A stretch of 64,000 bases of DNA, taken from assembly GCF_014652395.1 (NCBI RefSeq), contig NZ_BMYS01000005.1:95656-159655 (forward strand). Reading direction: 5' to 3'. The stretch's first letter is position 1. Each line of letters starts with the position of its first letter. Below, piece by piece: positions 25,562 to 35,563 of this stretch. The notes beneath the pieces were generated by a model that was not told the DNA's origin, made no database searches, and saw only the letters and a list, made by a program, of their open reading frames with translations. The DNA comes from Advenella faeciporci (GTDB lineage: Bacteria; Pseudomonadota; Gammaproteobacteria; Burkholderiales; Burkholderiaceae_B). Position numbers and translations under genes: made by a program.

Positions 25562-26463
25562 ACATCTTCCCTCCGCAGGAAGTGTGCATACATATCATCC
25601 AGGCTGGGTGTATGTATTTCAATATTATCAATTCCATCGATATGGCCCAAACTGCAAATTGCCTGAACCTTGTCCTCTTCAGTGCAATGCAGTTCAAAAC
25701 TGGACTCATTATGCCTGTGCCATGCTTGTGGCAGTTGCCCGGCATGCTTGCTGTGTGCCGCCAACTGGATCCGGATCCGGATGGGCAGCCCGCTTTGCTG
25801 GCGTAACTCAGACATGGTACCATCGGCAATCTTTTGCCCGTTTTTCATTACCACAATACGGTCAGCCTGCCCATCCAGCTCAGCCAGGGCGTGAGTACTT
25901 AACAAAACGGTTGAGCCCTGGTTACGCAACTCGGTCACGATTTCATAAAACATTTGCCGTGATGCCGGGTCAAGACCGGTAGTGGGTTCATCAAACAGCA
26001 GCACTTTGGGTTTTCCAAGCAAAGCCTGAGCCAGGGCCAAGCGCTGGCGCATGCCTTTGGAATAAGTACCCACACGACGTTTGGCGGCCTGGGAAATGCC
26101 CACCCGTGACAGCAAGGCGTGATTGGCTGACAAAGGCTGTTTTTTCAGCCGGGCATAAAAGTCCAGTGTTTCAGTACCGGTAAGGGAAGGATGCAAGGCA
26201 ACCGTTTCAGGCAAATAACCAACCTGGCTACGCACCTGTGAAGCCGCCCGGCTGGCCGCATCATGTCCCAACAGCTGGACCTGACCCTGGGTGGGATGAA
26301 TTAGGCCTAAGATTAATTTGATCAGGGTACTTTTACCGGCCCCATTATGGCCTGCCAATGCCACGCATTCACCGGCCTTTAACTGCAGGTCAACATTATC
26401 CAGGGCCTTCTGTTTGCCATAGGCTTTAGTGACACCCGACAATGTAACGTGATACATGCTCAT
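25558..26463 (-). CDS. nosF: NosF, ABC ATPase of CuZ maturation (301 aa)
   Basis: Cytoplasmic ATPase with Walker A GHNGAGKST (near residues 38-46), a signature variant YSKGMRQRLALAQAL, Walker B VLLFDEPTTGLD and switch His in STHALAEL. A C-terminal extension of about 80 residues (RIQLAAHSKHAGQLPQ onwards) is usual in this family. The start could also be the second ATG at 26457. It overlaps nosD and nosY. It energises the NosDFY complex that matures N2O reductase. Confidence 0.95.
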   Translation of the reverse strand: MSMYHVTLSGVTKAYGKQKALDNVDLQLKAGECVALAGHNGAGKSTLIKLILGLIHPTQGQVQLLGHDAASRAASQVRSQVGYLPETVALHPSLTGTETLDFYARLKKQPLSANHALLSRVGISQAAKRRVGTYSKGMRQRLALAQALLGKPKVLLFDEPTTGLDPASRQMFYEIVTELRNQGSTVLLSTHALAELDGQADRIVVMKNGQKIADGTMSELRQQSGLPIRIRIQLAAHSKHAGQLPQAWHRHNESSFELHCTEEDKVQAICSLGHIDGIDNIEIHTPSLDDMYAHFLRREDV

Positions 26464-27755
26464 TGCATTTCCTTGTATTTCTTCAGTGAGGGTGTTTCGG
26501 GCATTTTCATGATGGGTGCACTGTCAATCACGCCACCGGGCAAAATAGCCGGAAACTGTGACTGTGCCCACCGCACAACGGAAACCGCCGGACTGTTTAA
26601 TAACAATCGTGACACAGGTGCCCGCCAGATCACCTGGTCAATGACATCATTGGGTCGATAAGCCGTATCAGCAAGCCCGTCGCCATCAAGGTCAAAGGCG
26701 CTGTTATCACTCCAGTAATTTCCCCGACCATCCACCGACCATTCGTCATAACGGGTTCCCACGTACTTGACCTGGTTCTGATTGCCAATAAAGGCATTTT
26801 CACTAATCTTGTTTCCCTGCGCGGCACCCGTGTAATGGATACCTATATCGCAGCCTTCAAAATGATTTCCCTTGATAATATTATTGTTGGCGTTGTAAAA
26901 ATAAACGCATTTTTCTGCGTTAACCATGGTATTTCCTGAGATTTCAGAGCCATTGGCATAGTTCATCATAAGCGCCTGGTCGCGGCTGTTAAAAGCAATA
27001 TTATCTTTAACCTTCAACCTTTCTGAAAACATGATGGCATAGCCAATATCATTGTCAACTGAAATATTCCCGCTCACTTCGCTATCATTCGTATACATGT
27101 AATGAACACCGTAACGCAAATCGCTAAAGCGGTTACCCGAAAAAACATTTTTTGTGCTGGTATTCGAAAAAACACCATCGCGCCCCAGGGAAATATCATT
27201 GCCGATTATTTTAGAACCCGGTGCGTTCCACAAGGTAACACCATTACCCCGTTCCGAAACACGCAATTCGGTAGTACCTACGATACGGTTATTCTGTACC
27301 AGTGCATCATGAGGGCCCCAGACATAAACGCCCACAGAATTATTCAGTACATCATTATTTTCAATCAGGGCATTCGTGGCAGTTTTATCCAGAAAAATTC
27401 CCGCATCCATATCTGGCAGACTCAGTCCAGAATGGGTAACAGTAAGACTGCGGATCACAACATCAGGCGATTGCACCCATATCGTACGGCCTTTTCGCTC
27501 ACCTTTTATAATGGCTGAGCGATCAGCAGGGCCTTCCAGAACCAGTGGTTTATCAATGACAACATTGCCCTCATACTCTCCTGGGACCAGACGCAAAACG
27601 TCCCCTGGTGCTGCCTGTGTGATAACCTGTTGCAAGCTATCATTGGGAGACACTGGAATAATGGCAGCTTGACTGCCCTGGAAAAGACCCATGCCGGCCA
27701 GCATGACACCAGCCGGCAATAGCCACATTCCTTTAAAGATTGCAGAATCAACCAT
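26460..27755 (-). CDS. nosD: NosD, periplasmic beta-helix protein of CuZ assembly (431 aa)
   Basis: An exported protein with an N-terminal signal (MVDSAIFKGMWLLPAGVMLAGMG, cleavage near SQA). The body is a right-handed beta-helix of carbohydrate-binding CASH-type repeats with Asn ladders (NNSVGVYVWG, NNNIIKGNHFEGC, NKISENAFIGN). It ends with WSDNSAFDLDGDGLADTAYRPNDV, the conserved NosD C-terminal block. It follows nosZ by 6 bases and overlaps nosF. It is the periplasmic arm of the NosDFY maturation complex. Confidence 0.95.
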   Translation of the reverse strand: MVDSAIFKGMWLLPAGVMLAGMGLFQGSQAAIIPVSPNDSLQQVITQAAPGDVLRLVPGEYEGNVVIDKPLVLEGPADRSAIIKGERKGRTIWVQSPDVVIRSLTVTHSGLSLPDMDAGIFLDKTATNALIENNDVLNNSVGVYVWGPHDALVQNNRIVGTTELRVSERGNGVTLWNAPGSKIIGNDISLGRDGVFSNTSTKNVFSGNRFSDLRYGVHYMYTNDSEVSGNISVDNDIGYAIMFSERLKVKDNIAFNSRDQALMMNYANGSEISGNTMVNAEKCVYFYNANNNIIKGNHFEGCDIGIHYTGAAQGNKISENAFIGNQNQVKYVGTRYDEWSVDGRGNYWSDNSAFDLDGDGLADTAYRPNDVIDQVIWRAPVSRLLLNSPAVSVVRWAQSQFPAILPGGVIDSAPIMKMPETPSLKKYKEMQ

Positions 27756-27761
27756 AAAACA

Positions 27762-29678
27762 TCAGGCAGACTTTTTAGGATGAACCATCATCTGGCCAGA
27801 CATTTCCATGTGCAAGGCATGGCAGAACCACTGGCAATAATACCAATGAACACCAGGTATGCCTGCCACAAACGTAACGGAAGACGTTGCCTGAGGGCCA
27901 ATTTCCATGGCAACACCATGACCTTCCAGCGTAAAGCCATGAGTCAAGTCTTCGATGGTTTCCATATTGGTAACTACGACCGTCACTTCATCGCCCTGGT
28001 TAACCTCAAACTGTGGCACACTAAACATGGGAGCAACTGCAACCATGTAAACGCGTACCTTGTTACCATCACGGATAACCTTGGCAGCCGATTCCAGTTG
28101 CACACCGTCTTTTTCAGCCATTTTACGAGCGTCTTCCCACATCGGGTCGTTACGGTCCCAGATGTGTTTGGGGTGTACTTTGGAGCGGTGGACCAGACAC
28201 ATGTCATGAGGCTCGGCAAAACTTGGACCATCATGAACCAACTTCATCTCATCACCTGAAATATCAATCAACTGATCATTTTCAGGTTTTAAAGGGCCGA
28301 CGTTCAGGAAACGGTCTTTGGAAAATTTATTCAGGGAAACCAGCCATTTACCATCAGCTTCTTTGGTCTCACCCATGGTGGTGTGATTGTGGCCAGGTTG
28401 ATAGTGAACATCCAGTTTCTGAATAATGGGGTCAACGTTTTCACCCGCGAAAGCACGTTTGGCCAGATCGATATTCCATTTAACCATCTGACTGTCAATA
28501 AACAGGGTGGTATACGCATTGCCACGACCGTCAAAAGCAGTATGCAACGGCCCAAGACCCAGCTGGGGCTCGGCTACCACGCAATCACGCGGTTTGATTT
28601 TATCGTCAAAAAGATCATCCAGCTTGGTGACATCCAGTACAGTAACCGTAGGTGAAAGCTTGCCGTTCAGGACAATATGAACACCATCAGGCGCGGCATT
28701 ACATCCGTGTGGAGAGTTAGGAACGGGAATATAACGGGTATATTTGGAACCATGACGGCCATCAATCACAGGCACACCATTGATTTCCTTGAAGTCGCCA
28801 TTTTTAACGGCTTCTTCAATACGCTTAATATTGAAAACAACGCACCAATCCTGCTCATTAGCAGAGGCATCCTGAACGTTCAGACCTTTTTCAGAGTTAT
28901 AGCAGGTTGAGAAAGAGTATTTACCCTGGTAATCGGCATCACCATTATCCAGGTTACCGTCAACCATCACCTGCCAAGCCACTTTCATGGTATCGCCATC
29001 AATCCCGGAATAAACAGCCCAGAAATTTTTCTTGGGATCATCTAGGATGGTGCCATCATTCGGCACAGGAATAATATGCTCGCCGTTGGCAAACACATAG
29101 CCGGTACGTGGATAACGCTGAGGACGCAGACCGTGCACACCCGATACGTTCGGAACTTCCAGTATCTTGTCAGTCTTCATGACATCGCAGCGGATACGGG
29201 CTACGCGATTATTGGCTTTATCGTTAATGAAAACATAGCGACCATCATAGGTCTGGTCGGTAAATGACATATGCGGGTGGTGTGCATCACCATTCGGCAG
29301 CACCGGCATATTCGTACTTTCCAGATAAGCCCTGGTTTCCGGTGTCAGGTTTTCATTCAGGATTTTACGGCTTTCGTTGGTCCGCCCCCAGCCCGTAGCA
29401 CTGCACATATTGAAAACAGGAATCCTCACCAGTTCGCGCATGGATGGCAGGCCCAGAACCCGGATTTCACCTGATTGACCACTGGAACTGAAAGCATAAT
29501 ATTCATCCAGTTCGCCCAGCCCTACCTCATATTTAAGACCTTTTTCAGACTTGTCATCTTTTGCAGCCAATGAAGGCAAGTGTGCGCCACCTACCAGACC
29601 TGTTGCGCCAGTCAGGGCAGCAGTTCCCAGAAAGGAACGGCGACTCAAACCTACTTTATCCGATTTTTTCTCAGACAT
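27762..29678 (-). CDS. nosZ: Nitrous oxide reductase NosZ, twin-arginine (clade I) type (638 aa)
   Basis: A periplasmic copper enzyme reducing N2O to N2, the last step of denitrification. The Tat signal SRRSFLG is at residues 12-18, which indicates clade I. The seven-bladed propeller supplies CuZ histidines ([29 protein letters not shown]). The C-terminal cupredoxin CuA site has Cys615, Trp617, Cys619, His623 and Met626 ([14 protein letters not shown]) and an upstream His in [17 protein letters not shown] precedes the ATG by 5 bases. The gene is complete and undamaged. The order R-Z-D-F-Y-L-apbE is the common proteobacterial arrangement. Confidence 0.98.
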   Translation of the reverse strand: MSEKKSDKVGLSRRSFLGTAALTGATGLVGGAHLPSLAAKDDKSEKGLKYEVGLGELDEYYAFSSSGQSGEIRVLGLPSMRELVRIPVFNMCSATGWGRTNESRKILNENLTPETRAYLESTNMPVLPNGDAHHPHMSFTDQTYDGRYVFINDKANNRVARIRCDVMKTDKILEVPNVSGVHGLRPQRYPRTGYVFANGEHIIPVPNDGTILDDPKKNFWAVYSGIDGDTMKVAWQVMVDGNLDNGDADYQGKYSFSTCYNSEKGLNVQDASANEQDWCVVFNIKRIEEAVKNGDFKEINGVPVIDGRHGSKYTRYIPVPNSPHGCNAAPDGVHIVLNGKLSPTVTVLDVTKLDDLFDDKIKPRDCVVAEPQLGLGPLHTAFDGRGNAYTTLFIDSQMVKWNIDLAKRAFAGENVDPIIQKLDVHYQPGHNHTTMGETKEADGKWLVSLNKFSKDRFLNVGPLKPENDQLIDISGDEMKLVHDGPSFAEPHDMCLVHRSKVHPKHIWDRNDPMWEDARKMAEKDGVQLESAAKVIRDGNKVRVYMVAVAPMFSVPQFEVNQGDEVTVVVTNMETIEDLTHGFTLEGHGVAMEIGPQATSSVTFVAGIPGVHWYYCQWFCHALHMEMSGQMMVHPKKSA

Positions 29679-29791
29679 AAAAACTCCTTAATAATATGAC
29701 CCCAGAGTTAATCCCTCTCAGATATCTGTGTCATTGCACGTTACAACTACAAAACTGCTTGAAAACTGCTTGATAACTCTAATTAATCCGC

Positions 29792-32122
29792 TTATTGCTC
29801 GGTATTTGCCTTGCCTGCGCCAGGAATAAAACGAATGACGGTTTCAACAGGCAAAGATTGCGGAGGCGGTGCTTTGGTTCTTTTTCTTTTTGAATTTTTT
29901 TGTATCAGATGAGGACATTTTTCTTCGTGGTGATACAGCATTTGGCAATGCAGACACTGGATACACTCGTTAGGATCAATTTCTCCTTCAGGGTGAATCG
30001 CCTGAACCGGACATTCATTGGAACACCGCTGGCAAGGATTACCGCACGTTTTATAGCGTCGCAACCAGTCGAAAACCCGCATTTTGGCTGGAATGGCCAA
30101 TGCGGCCCCTAGTGGGCACATATAACGACAATAGAAACGTTCAATAAACAGCCCGGCCAACAATAACAGCACGGCAAACAGCACAAATGGCCAGCTTCGG
30201 ATAAACTTCAGGATAATCGCGGTTTTGAAGGGCTCCACTTCGGCCAGTTGCTCGGCAAGGGAAAGTTCATACAATGAAAAACCGAACAAAACCACAAAAA
30301 TGACATATTTGATAGCAGCCATCCGGCTATGTATACCATGCGGCACATTGATCTGTTTAATGCCTATTTTCTTGGCAATCCTGTTTAGCAATTCCTGCAA
30401 TGATCCAAACGGGCAGAGCCAGCCGCAGAATGCACCGCGATTCCAGAAAACCATGGAAATGGCCGTTGCACACCACAAGATGAATACAATCGGATCCATC
30501 AAGAAGTATTCCCAGCTGAAATCGGTGCGCAAGGAAGTGGTGAAGGTCAGAACATTAACGACTGACAGCTGTGCCTGCGCGTACCAACCGATATAAAACA
30601 GGCTGAATGTCAGGAAGACCAGACGAAAACGATCATAAAAAACAGGATGTTTTGCCAGGGTTTTCTGGAAAAAGAATACACCCACCAGAATGATCAGTGC
30701 AATAACTGTAATGGCAATCTGGACTATTTTGGATTTCCAGATTTGCTTCCATAATGGTTCGGACGCTTCGGCTTCTTCCATGGTTATGGATGTATCTGAC
30801 TGAGTTGTATCGGTCGTGACCGTTAAGGAAGACACCCCTGTTTCTGATTCGGCCATTGCAGGTTTCGAAGCAGTTACAGCAGGAGCAGGCACAGGTGCGT
30901 CCGGATCAGGCATCGTATAGGCTTGTGGCAATTCGTAATCAAGATCGAAGGTCACAAAAGCCTTTTCTTTCACATTAAGAACGCGTTGCACCATTAACTG
31001 CAAACGCCAGGGCTCGGCAATCTTAAAAAAGCTTGCAGATTCAGGAACCGTGAACAAGGCTATTTCTTTAATGGAGGGCGCCCCGACTGCCATGAGATCG
31101 GCAATACGCTGATGATTCAGGTCAGTGAAACGGAAACTGTTTTCCTGTTGAATAACCTCGATACGATCAAAAATACCGCCACGCACATAACCGGACCCTT
31201 TGAAGGAATAGACACCTTTGCCAGCTACCAGAATAGCCTGTTGCCCGGGTTTCAGCCGGTCTCTCAAATAATTCCACTCAGCATCGCCCAGCAGGCTACG
31301 GCCTATTGAGGGAGAACTGACGACAGCAACATACAAATCAATGAAAGTGTCATCGGGTTCGCCTTTCTCGGGCTTGTTGATCGCCCCCTGACGACCTGAC
31401 TGTTCGAATGTTTTATTAACTTCCCCAATTGTGACATGAAGATTTTTTACGGCCCCTTCCTGCAACAAGGCATCCCAGGACTTGATTTCATCTTTACTCA
31501 TGTCAATCACCCGTGTCTGCACGGGCTCCTGCGCAGCAGTCTGCATTTCCTGCCGGGGCTTGCCAACATTGTAATGACGGGCAACCGCCATGACCGAACG
31601 GGTAATGCTGTCACCGATCACCATCAGAGTTACCGTTGCTCCACTGATAATATCAACCGGAGGAGGCGCACCTGGCCGACGTGGAGTGGTTATCATATTC
31701 AACCCGACATACCCCTGAATAAAGGCATCCACCTTTGACTGCGGTATCCCAATCAGGACAATGGGCTCATGATGCTTGACAAGCTTGGCACCCACAATGG
31801 TGCCCGAATTATCCAGACCAACCACAATATCAATCGGTTTACTTGAATAGCCTCTTGTATTGACGATATCGGTTGTCAGGTAGACATAGCCGATCTGTTG
31901 GTTATTGGCGTAAGCCCTGGCTACCATAGGTTTGCCTTCGGCCGGCCCGAAACGATCCGCCCCCGGGAAGACCTCCTCAGGCTGAAGGGTATCCAGAAAA
32001 TCTGGCAAACGCTGGGCCATTGCAGTAGATACACCAAAAACCGATGCAAAAAGCACAAAAACCATGAGGATTTTTGTGCATAAAATATTAATAATTTGAG
32101 ATCTGTTTTTTTTCGGGGTCAT
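29792..32122 (-). CDS. nosR: NosR, membrane flavo-iron-sulfur protein for N2O reductase (776 aa)
   Basis: Transfers electrons to NosZ and is needed for its expression and activity. It has a signal-anchor near residues 17-38, a periplasmic FMN-binding domain with the flavinylation motif SGATVT (near residues 155-160), then about five transmembrane helices with two CxxxCP elements (CGWLCPFGS and CRYMCPLGA). The C-terminus has two 4Fe-4S clusters (CGNPCQRCSNECPVQAI and CIQCLHCQMLYH). The open frame extends to a TTG at 32149, but the ATG at 32122 has AAGG 8 bases upstream and is preferred. It is first in the operon, 113 bases before nosZ. Confidence 0.96.
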   Translation of the reverse strand: MTPKKNRSQIINILCTKILMVFVLFASVFGVSTAMAQRLPDFLDTLQPEEVFPGADRFGPAEGKPMVARAYANNQQIGYVYLTTDIVNTRGYSSKPIDIVVGLDNSGTIVGAKLVKHHEPIVLIGIPQSKVDAFIQGYVGLNMITTPRRPGAPPPVDIISGATVTLMVIGDSITRSVMAVARHYNVGKPRQEMQTAAQEPVQTRVIDMSKDEIKSWDALLQEGAVKNLHVTIGEVNKTFEQSGRQGAINKPEKGEPDDTFIDLYVAVVSSPSIGRSLLGDAEWNYLRDRLKPGQQAILVAGKGVYSFKGSGYVRGGIFDRIEVIQQENSFRFTDLNHQRIADLMAVGAPSIKEIALFTVPESASFFKIAEPWRLQLMVQRVLNVKEKAFVTFDLDYELPQAYTMPDPDAPVPAPAVTASKPAMAESETGVSSLTVTTDTTQSDTSITMEEAEASEPLWKQIWKSKIVQIAITVIALIILVGVFFFQKTLAKHPVFYDRFRLVFLTFSLFYIGWYAQAQLSVVNVLTFTTSLRTDFSWEYFLMDPIVFILWCATAISMVFWNRGAFCGWLCPFGSLQELLNRIAKKIGIKQINVPHGIHSRMAAIKYVIFVVLFGFSLYELSLAEQLAEVEPFKTAIILKFIRSWPFVLFAVLLLLAGLFIERFYCRYMCPLGAALAIPAKMRVFDWLRRYKTCGNPCQRCSNECPVQAIHPEGEIDPNECIQCLHCQMLYHHEEKCPHLIQKNSKRKRTKAPPPQSLPVETVIRFIPGAGKANTEQ

Positions 32123-32186
32123 AAGAAGCCTTCGCACCTGTGACATCAAACATACATCATACTATGAAAGATACGTACTAGACAGG

Positions 32187-32200
32187 TTGATTTTTCGCAA
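32187..32200 (-). promoter_or_regulatory. Weak FNR/DNR-like site upstream of nosR
   Basis: TTGAT-TTTT-CGCAA matches 8 of 10 defined bases of the FNR/DNR consensus TTGAT-N4-ATCAA. It is 65-78 bases before the preferred nosR start, a reasonable place for an anaerobic activator. One half-site is poor, so this is tentative. Confidence 0.35.
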
Positions 32201-32602
32201 ACCACAGCCTTTCGTCTTGACGCATCAACGTTTTAGTTAACACACATCAAAAAAAACAAAAAATTAAACTTATGGTGTATTTTTTTATTAAAACTTATGA
32301 TAAAGAAACTTATAGTTTTTAAATTTAAAAAATAAAATTTATAACCATAGACTTTACGAAAAATCTGAAAAATTTTGAAAATATGGATCAATGACTTATT
32401 TCAAAAAAACCATGATTTGAAAATATACATGATTAATCCAAATACCAGCGACAAAAAAATGTAAAAATTTAATTTAAGATTAAATAATTAAGAGTTTGTT
32501 GTTATTGTTTTTTTTCTTAATTTATATATTGTTATTTATTATTTAACACGTTTTGTGCCACAAATACTTTACTGGTTTCCCCTTATGGCACAAACCATAA
32601 AA
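32201..32602. other. AT-rich region between nosR and the nitronate monooxygenase gene
   Basis: About 400 bases with very few G or C and many A and T runs. No coding frame stands out. AAACTTAT occurs three times (32266, 32291, 32306). CATGATTT and GAAAATAT are also repeated around 32375-32435. It must hold part of the nosR regulatory region. The composition is far from its surroundings and could mark bent DNA or a nucleoid-protein binding tract. Confidence 0.5.
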
Positions 32603-33655
32603 TTATTGTAACTCTGACACCAGCATTGCCACCAATTGCGCTGCCGGCATTTCCCGGGCCAGGTAAGCCGCCTGCCCGGCCCATTGCGCAGCAAATTCAA
32701 AGTCGCCCTTTGCATTGGCGGCAGCGATCAACGCTTTGCCTGCATCATAAGTCATGGGATAGCCCGGTGTAACCGGTGCGCCAGCCATTTCAATCTCGGT
32801 CATCATGCGGTTAACAATGCCTCTGGCGGCACGCCCTGAAATAACGCTGGTAACGGCCGTGTGCAAGGCTCGCTCGCTTTTCAGGTTGGCACGGTAAGCC
32901 GCATTGGCTGATGACTCTGGGCAAAGCACAAAAGCGGTTCCCATTTGGGCAGCACAGGCACCTAGCTTCAGCACAGCCTTAATACCGCTACCATCCATAA
33001 TTCCCCCTGCCGCAATAACCGGCACACGACAATTTTTAACCAGCAGGCGCACCAGCGCCAGTGTTCCCATGCAAGCATCACCCTGCTCTGGGTTAAACAC
33101 CCCCCGATGCCCACCCGCTTCATACCCCTGGGCCACAATAAAATCAATCCCGGCCGCCTCTATTTGCCGGGCTTCGGCAAGCGTCGTGGCGCTGGCCAGC
33201 AAAGTAATGCCAGCCGCTTTCAGCGCTTGTATATAGCCCGCGGAAGGCAGGCCAAAATGAAAACTGACAAAGGCGGGCTTAAGCGCCAGCAGCATGTCAA
33301 GCATGGGCCGGTTATCAATAAAGGTGTCATAAATTTCATTCAGTTGCGCAGGCGGAGTTGCCCCAAATTCCTCAAACAGGGGCTTCAGGTGAGCCAACCA
33401 GGCCTGTTCCTTCTGTGGATTTTGCGGGGTTCGCCGGTGACAAAACACATTCACGTTAAACGGTTTATTGGTTAAGGCAAGGGTTTGCTCAATCATTTGG
33501 CGGGCACCTGCCGTATTGACCGCAGCCACGCCCAATGAACCCAAAGCACCGGCATTGGATACCGTCGCAGCCAGGGCAGGTGTGGAAACCCCCGCCATGG
33601 GTGCCTGAATAATGGGATATTGGATACCGGGCAATAAAACAGTATTATCTTCCAT
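32603..33655 (-). CDS. Nitronate monooxygenase family FMN protein (350 aa)
   Basis: A TIM-barrel flavoenzyme of the NMO/2-nitropropane dioxygenase family. [16 protein letters not shown] is the conserved N-terminus, FVSFHFGLP and [17 protein letters not shown] supply the FMN-phosphate and catalytic His region, and [10 protein letters not shown] and [14 protein letters not shown] complete the family pattern. It likely detoxifies propionate-3-nitronate or similar. Length is normal. A related function, a FabK-like enoyl-ACP reductase, is less likely because the GHRG segment with the active-site His is kept. It stands alone, leftward, upstream of the AT-rich region. Confidence 0.9.
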   Translation of the reverse strand: MEDNTVLLPGIQYPIIQAPMAGVSTPALAATVSNAGALGSLGVAAVNTAGARQMIEQTLALTNKPFNVNVFCHRRTPQNPQKEQAWLAHLKPLFEEFGATPPAQLNEIYDTFIDNRPMLDMLLALKPAFVSFHFGLPSAGYIQALKAAGITLLASATTLAEARQIEAAGIDFIVAQGYEAGGHRGVFNPEQGDACMGTLALVRLLVKNCRVPVIAAGGIMDGSGIKAVLKLGACAAQMGTAFVLCPESSANAAYRANLKSERALHTAVTSVISGRAARGIVNRMMTEIEMAGAPVTPGYPMTYDAGKALIAAANAKGDFEFAAQWAGQAAYLAREMPAAQLVAMLVSELQ

Positions 33656-33877
33656 GTTGTGGCTATTCCTGAAAACGGTTTGCTGGTTTGTTTGATTATT
33701 TAAAATACCATAACGGCTTCAAAAGAGAATTAATCCAATCCCCGCAATATGGTTTTTACCGTATTTGAAAAGTAGCCAATCCGCACTATACTTGCAAGAA
33801 AAGAATCATCACCCTGTCAGGAATATTCATGAATACGCCTGCCAGCACACCAAGTAGCGGGACCAAGGAGCCAATTC

Positions 33878-34660
33878 ATGAATGCAGCAAGCAACACTAA
33901 CCAGCTTTTTTCCCTAAAAGACCAGGTTGCCCTGGTTACCGGTGCCTGTAGGGGCCTGGGTTACCAGATAGCCCATGGTCTGGCCAATGCCGGAGCCCAC
34001 ATTATTGTGCACGCGCGTGATGAACAACGTGCCAAAGACACGGCAAGTGCCTTTTCCAATATGGGATTATCGGCCAGCTGGCTGTCTTTTGACATTAATG
34101 ATTACCATGCCCGCCGCGAGGCTTTTTCCCAAATAGAAGAGCGACACGAGCGCCTGGACATCCTGGTCAACAATGCCAGCATCCGCATTCGCAAAACCCT
34201 GCACGACCTGACCCCGGTTGAAATCGAACATATCGTTCATACCAATATTCTGGCCAATATCGGTGTCTCCCGCTCGGCGATAGATCTCATGCGCAAAAAC
34301 CGTCATGGCCGCATCGTGACCATCAGCTCCATTGCCGGCCATGTCATCCGCCATGGCGATTTCATTTATCCCATTACCAAGCAGGCCCTGAATACCATGA
34401 CCCGCTCCATTGCTGTTGAATATGGTCATGAAGGTATTTTATGCAATGCGGTTGCCCCGGGCATTTTTGATACCGAACACAATGAATCCCTGGTTAAAGA
34501 ACCGGAAACCATGCGTAAAATCCAGGAACGCAATCCCCTTCAACGTCTGGGCAAACCCGAGGAAATCATCGGCCCTGTGCTTTTTCTGACTTCCCCTGCC
34601 GCCTCCTATATCAACGGCCAGGTCCTGACTGTTGATGGCGGGCTTTCCGTGGCTTTTTAA
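33878..34660 (+). CDS. SDR family oxidoreductase, gluconate 5-dehydrogenase-like (260 aa)
   Basis: A short-chain dehydrogenase with TGACRGLG (residues 20-27), NNAS, an active-site Ser in TISSIAGH and the catalytic Tyr/Lys in YPITK. It ends FLTSPAASYINGQVLTVDGG. The FSLKDQVALVTGACRGLG N-terminus is typical of the gluconate 5-dehydrogenase group. AAGGAG with a 9-base spacer precedes the ATG at 33878. A short frame starting at 33829 (begins MNTPASTPSS) overlaps the start and could act as a leader, but its ribosome binding site is poor. It has no operon partner. Confidence 0.88.
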   Translation: MNAASNTNQLFSLKDQVALVTGACRGLGYQIAHGLANAGAHIIVHARDEQRAKDTASAFSNMGLSASWLSFDINDYHARREAFSQIEERHERLDILVNNASIRIRKTLHDLTPVEIEHIVHTNILANIGVSRSAIDLMRKNRHGRIVTISSIAGHVIRHGDFIYPITKQALNTMTRSIAVEYGHEGILCNAVAPGIFDTEHNESLVKEPETMRKIQERNPLQRLGKPEEIIGPVLFLTSPAASYINGQVLTVDGGLSVAF

Positions 34661-34733
34661 TCGTCATTATCCGCCCCAGCCAGCGCGAAGGTTTCGATGT
34701 TGATGATATTTTCGGACAGGCGTTTGTGCTGGC

Positions 34734-35417
34734 TTAGGATTTTTCAGGTTCGGGTGGTGTAACCGCTTCTGGTGTGGTGCCTGTGCCATCTGGAACAGGC
34801 GAACCAGCTTCTGGATCTGGATTCGGGTTTTCAGGGGCAGACAAGTCGGCATCGGGGGCCAGGCTTTCACCAGCGGCTGCTACAGGCATTTGCAAACGCG
34901 CCTCTTCCAATTGCAACCTGGCCGTTTCCAGTCGCGCCTGGGCCTCTTCAGCCAACAAGCGGGCTTCATCCGCACGGGCTTTTGCCTCGTCGGCACGGGT
35001 CTTGGCTTCTTCGGTTTTCAGGCGCGCTTCTTCCGTTTTGAGTTTGGCCAGTTCCACGTTGGCCTGCGCTTCGATGGCATTGTTTTTGGCAGCCTCGGCA
35101 TTCAGGCGGGCGGCCTCTTCTTCAGACTTGGCCTTGGCGGCCAATGATTTTGCTTCTGTTTCCTTGCTTAAGGCTTCTTTTTGGCGCCAGCGGGCTTCAT
35201 CGGCAATGGCTTTGGCTTCGTCTTTGCGAGCCTTGGCTTCGGCAGCCCTAGCCTGTGCTTCGGCCTGTTTGGCACGGGCAAGCTCCACTTCGGAATGGTC
35301 TACCTCACCATGTACAACAGGTGGCCCCTCATTAACAGCATTACCCTGATCGCAACCGGCTAAAATACCGGCAACCAGAAACAGCGACACCATTAATGCT
35401 TTGCCCGACCCTTTCAT
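34734..35417 (-). CDS. Coiled-coil lipoprotein, Ala/Glu/Lys/Arg-rich (227 aa)
   Basis: A lipoprotein: the signal MKGSGKALMVSLFLVAGILA ends in the lipobox ILAGC (Cys22), followed by Asp, which may favour inner-membrane retention. From about residue 45 to 180 the chain is a run of Ala-rich heptads (repeating EAKARADEARLLAEEAQARLE-like units), a long single coiled coil resembling TolA domain II or alanine-zipper lipoproteins. The C-terminal 45 residues are Pro/Glu-rich and disordered. The frame is open to 35549, but 35417 has AGGG upstream and gives the lipoprotein. It is the last gene of the leftward T6SS accessory module. Its function is unknown; spanning the periplasm is plausible. Confidence 0.7.
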   Translation of the reverse strand: MKGSGKALMVSLFLVAGILAGCDQGNAVNEGPPVVHGEVDHSEVELARAKQAEAQARAAEAKARKDEAKAIADEARWRQKEALSKETEAKSLAAKAKSEEEAARLNAEAAKNNAIEAQANVELAKLKTEEARLKTEEAKTRADEAKARADEARLLAEEAQARLETARLQLEEARLQMPVAAAGESLAPDADLSAPENPNPDPEAGSPVPDGTGTTPEAVTPPEPEKS

Positions 35418-35563
35418 TGAACCCTGCCGTATGAGTGAAAAAACAAACAATAACAGCTTATATCGCTGGAAACAAGATGGGAATGCGGCTGTCAACCCGT
35501 AAACAAGAATACACCTGAAAGATATTTCAATAATATCTTTCAGGATCACCTTGTTGAATAATA

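Noticed and set aside
32215..32226. TTGACGCATCAA as an FNR box
   Set aside because: The half sites are only 4 bases apart at the core (TTGA-CGCA-TCAA), whereas FNR needs TTGAT-N4-ATCAA. The spacing is wrong.
33829..33900. A 23-codon leader peptide overlapping the start of the second SDR gene
   Set aside because: Its ribosome binding site is poor and the peptide has no low-complexity or regulatory pattern. Kept only as a note in the gene entry.
34667..34870. A 67-residue minus-strand frame at the end of the coiled-coil lipoprotein gene
   Set aside because: It overlaps the lipoprotein gene in another frame and has Pro/Lys-rich shadow composition with no ribosome binding site.
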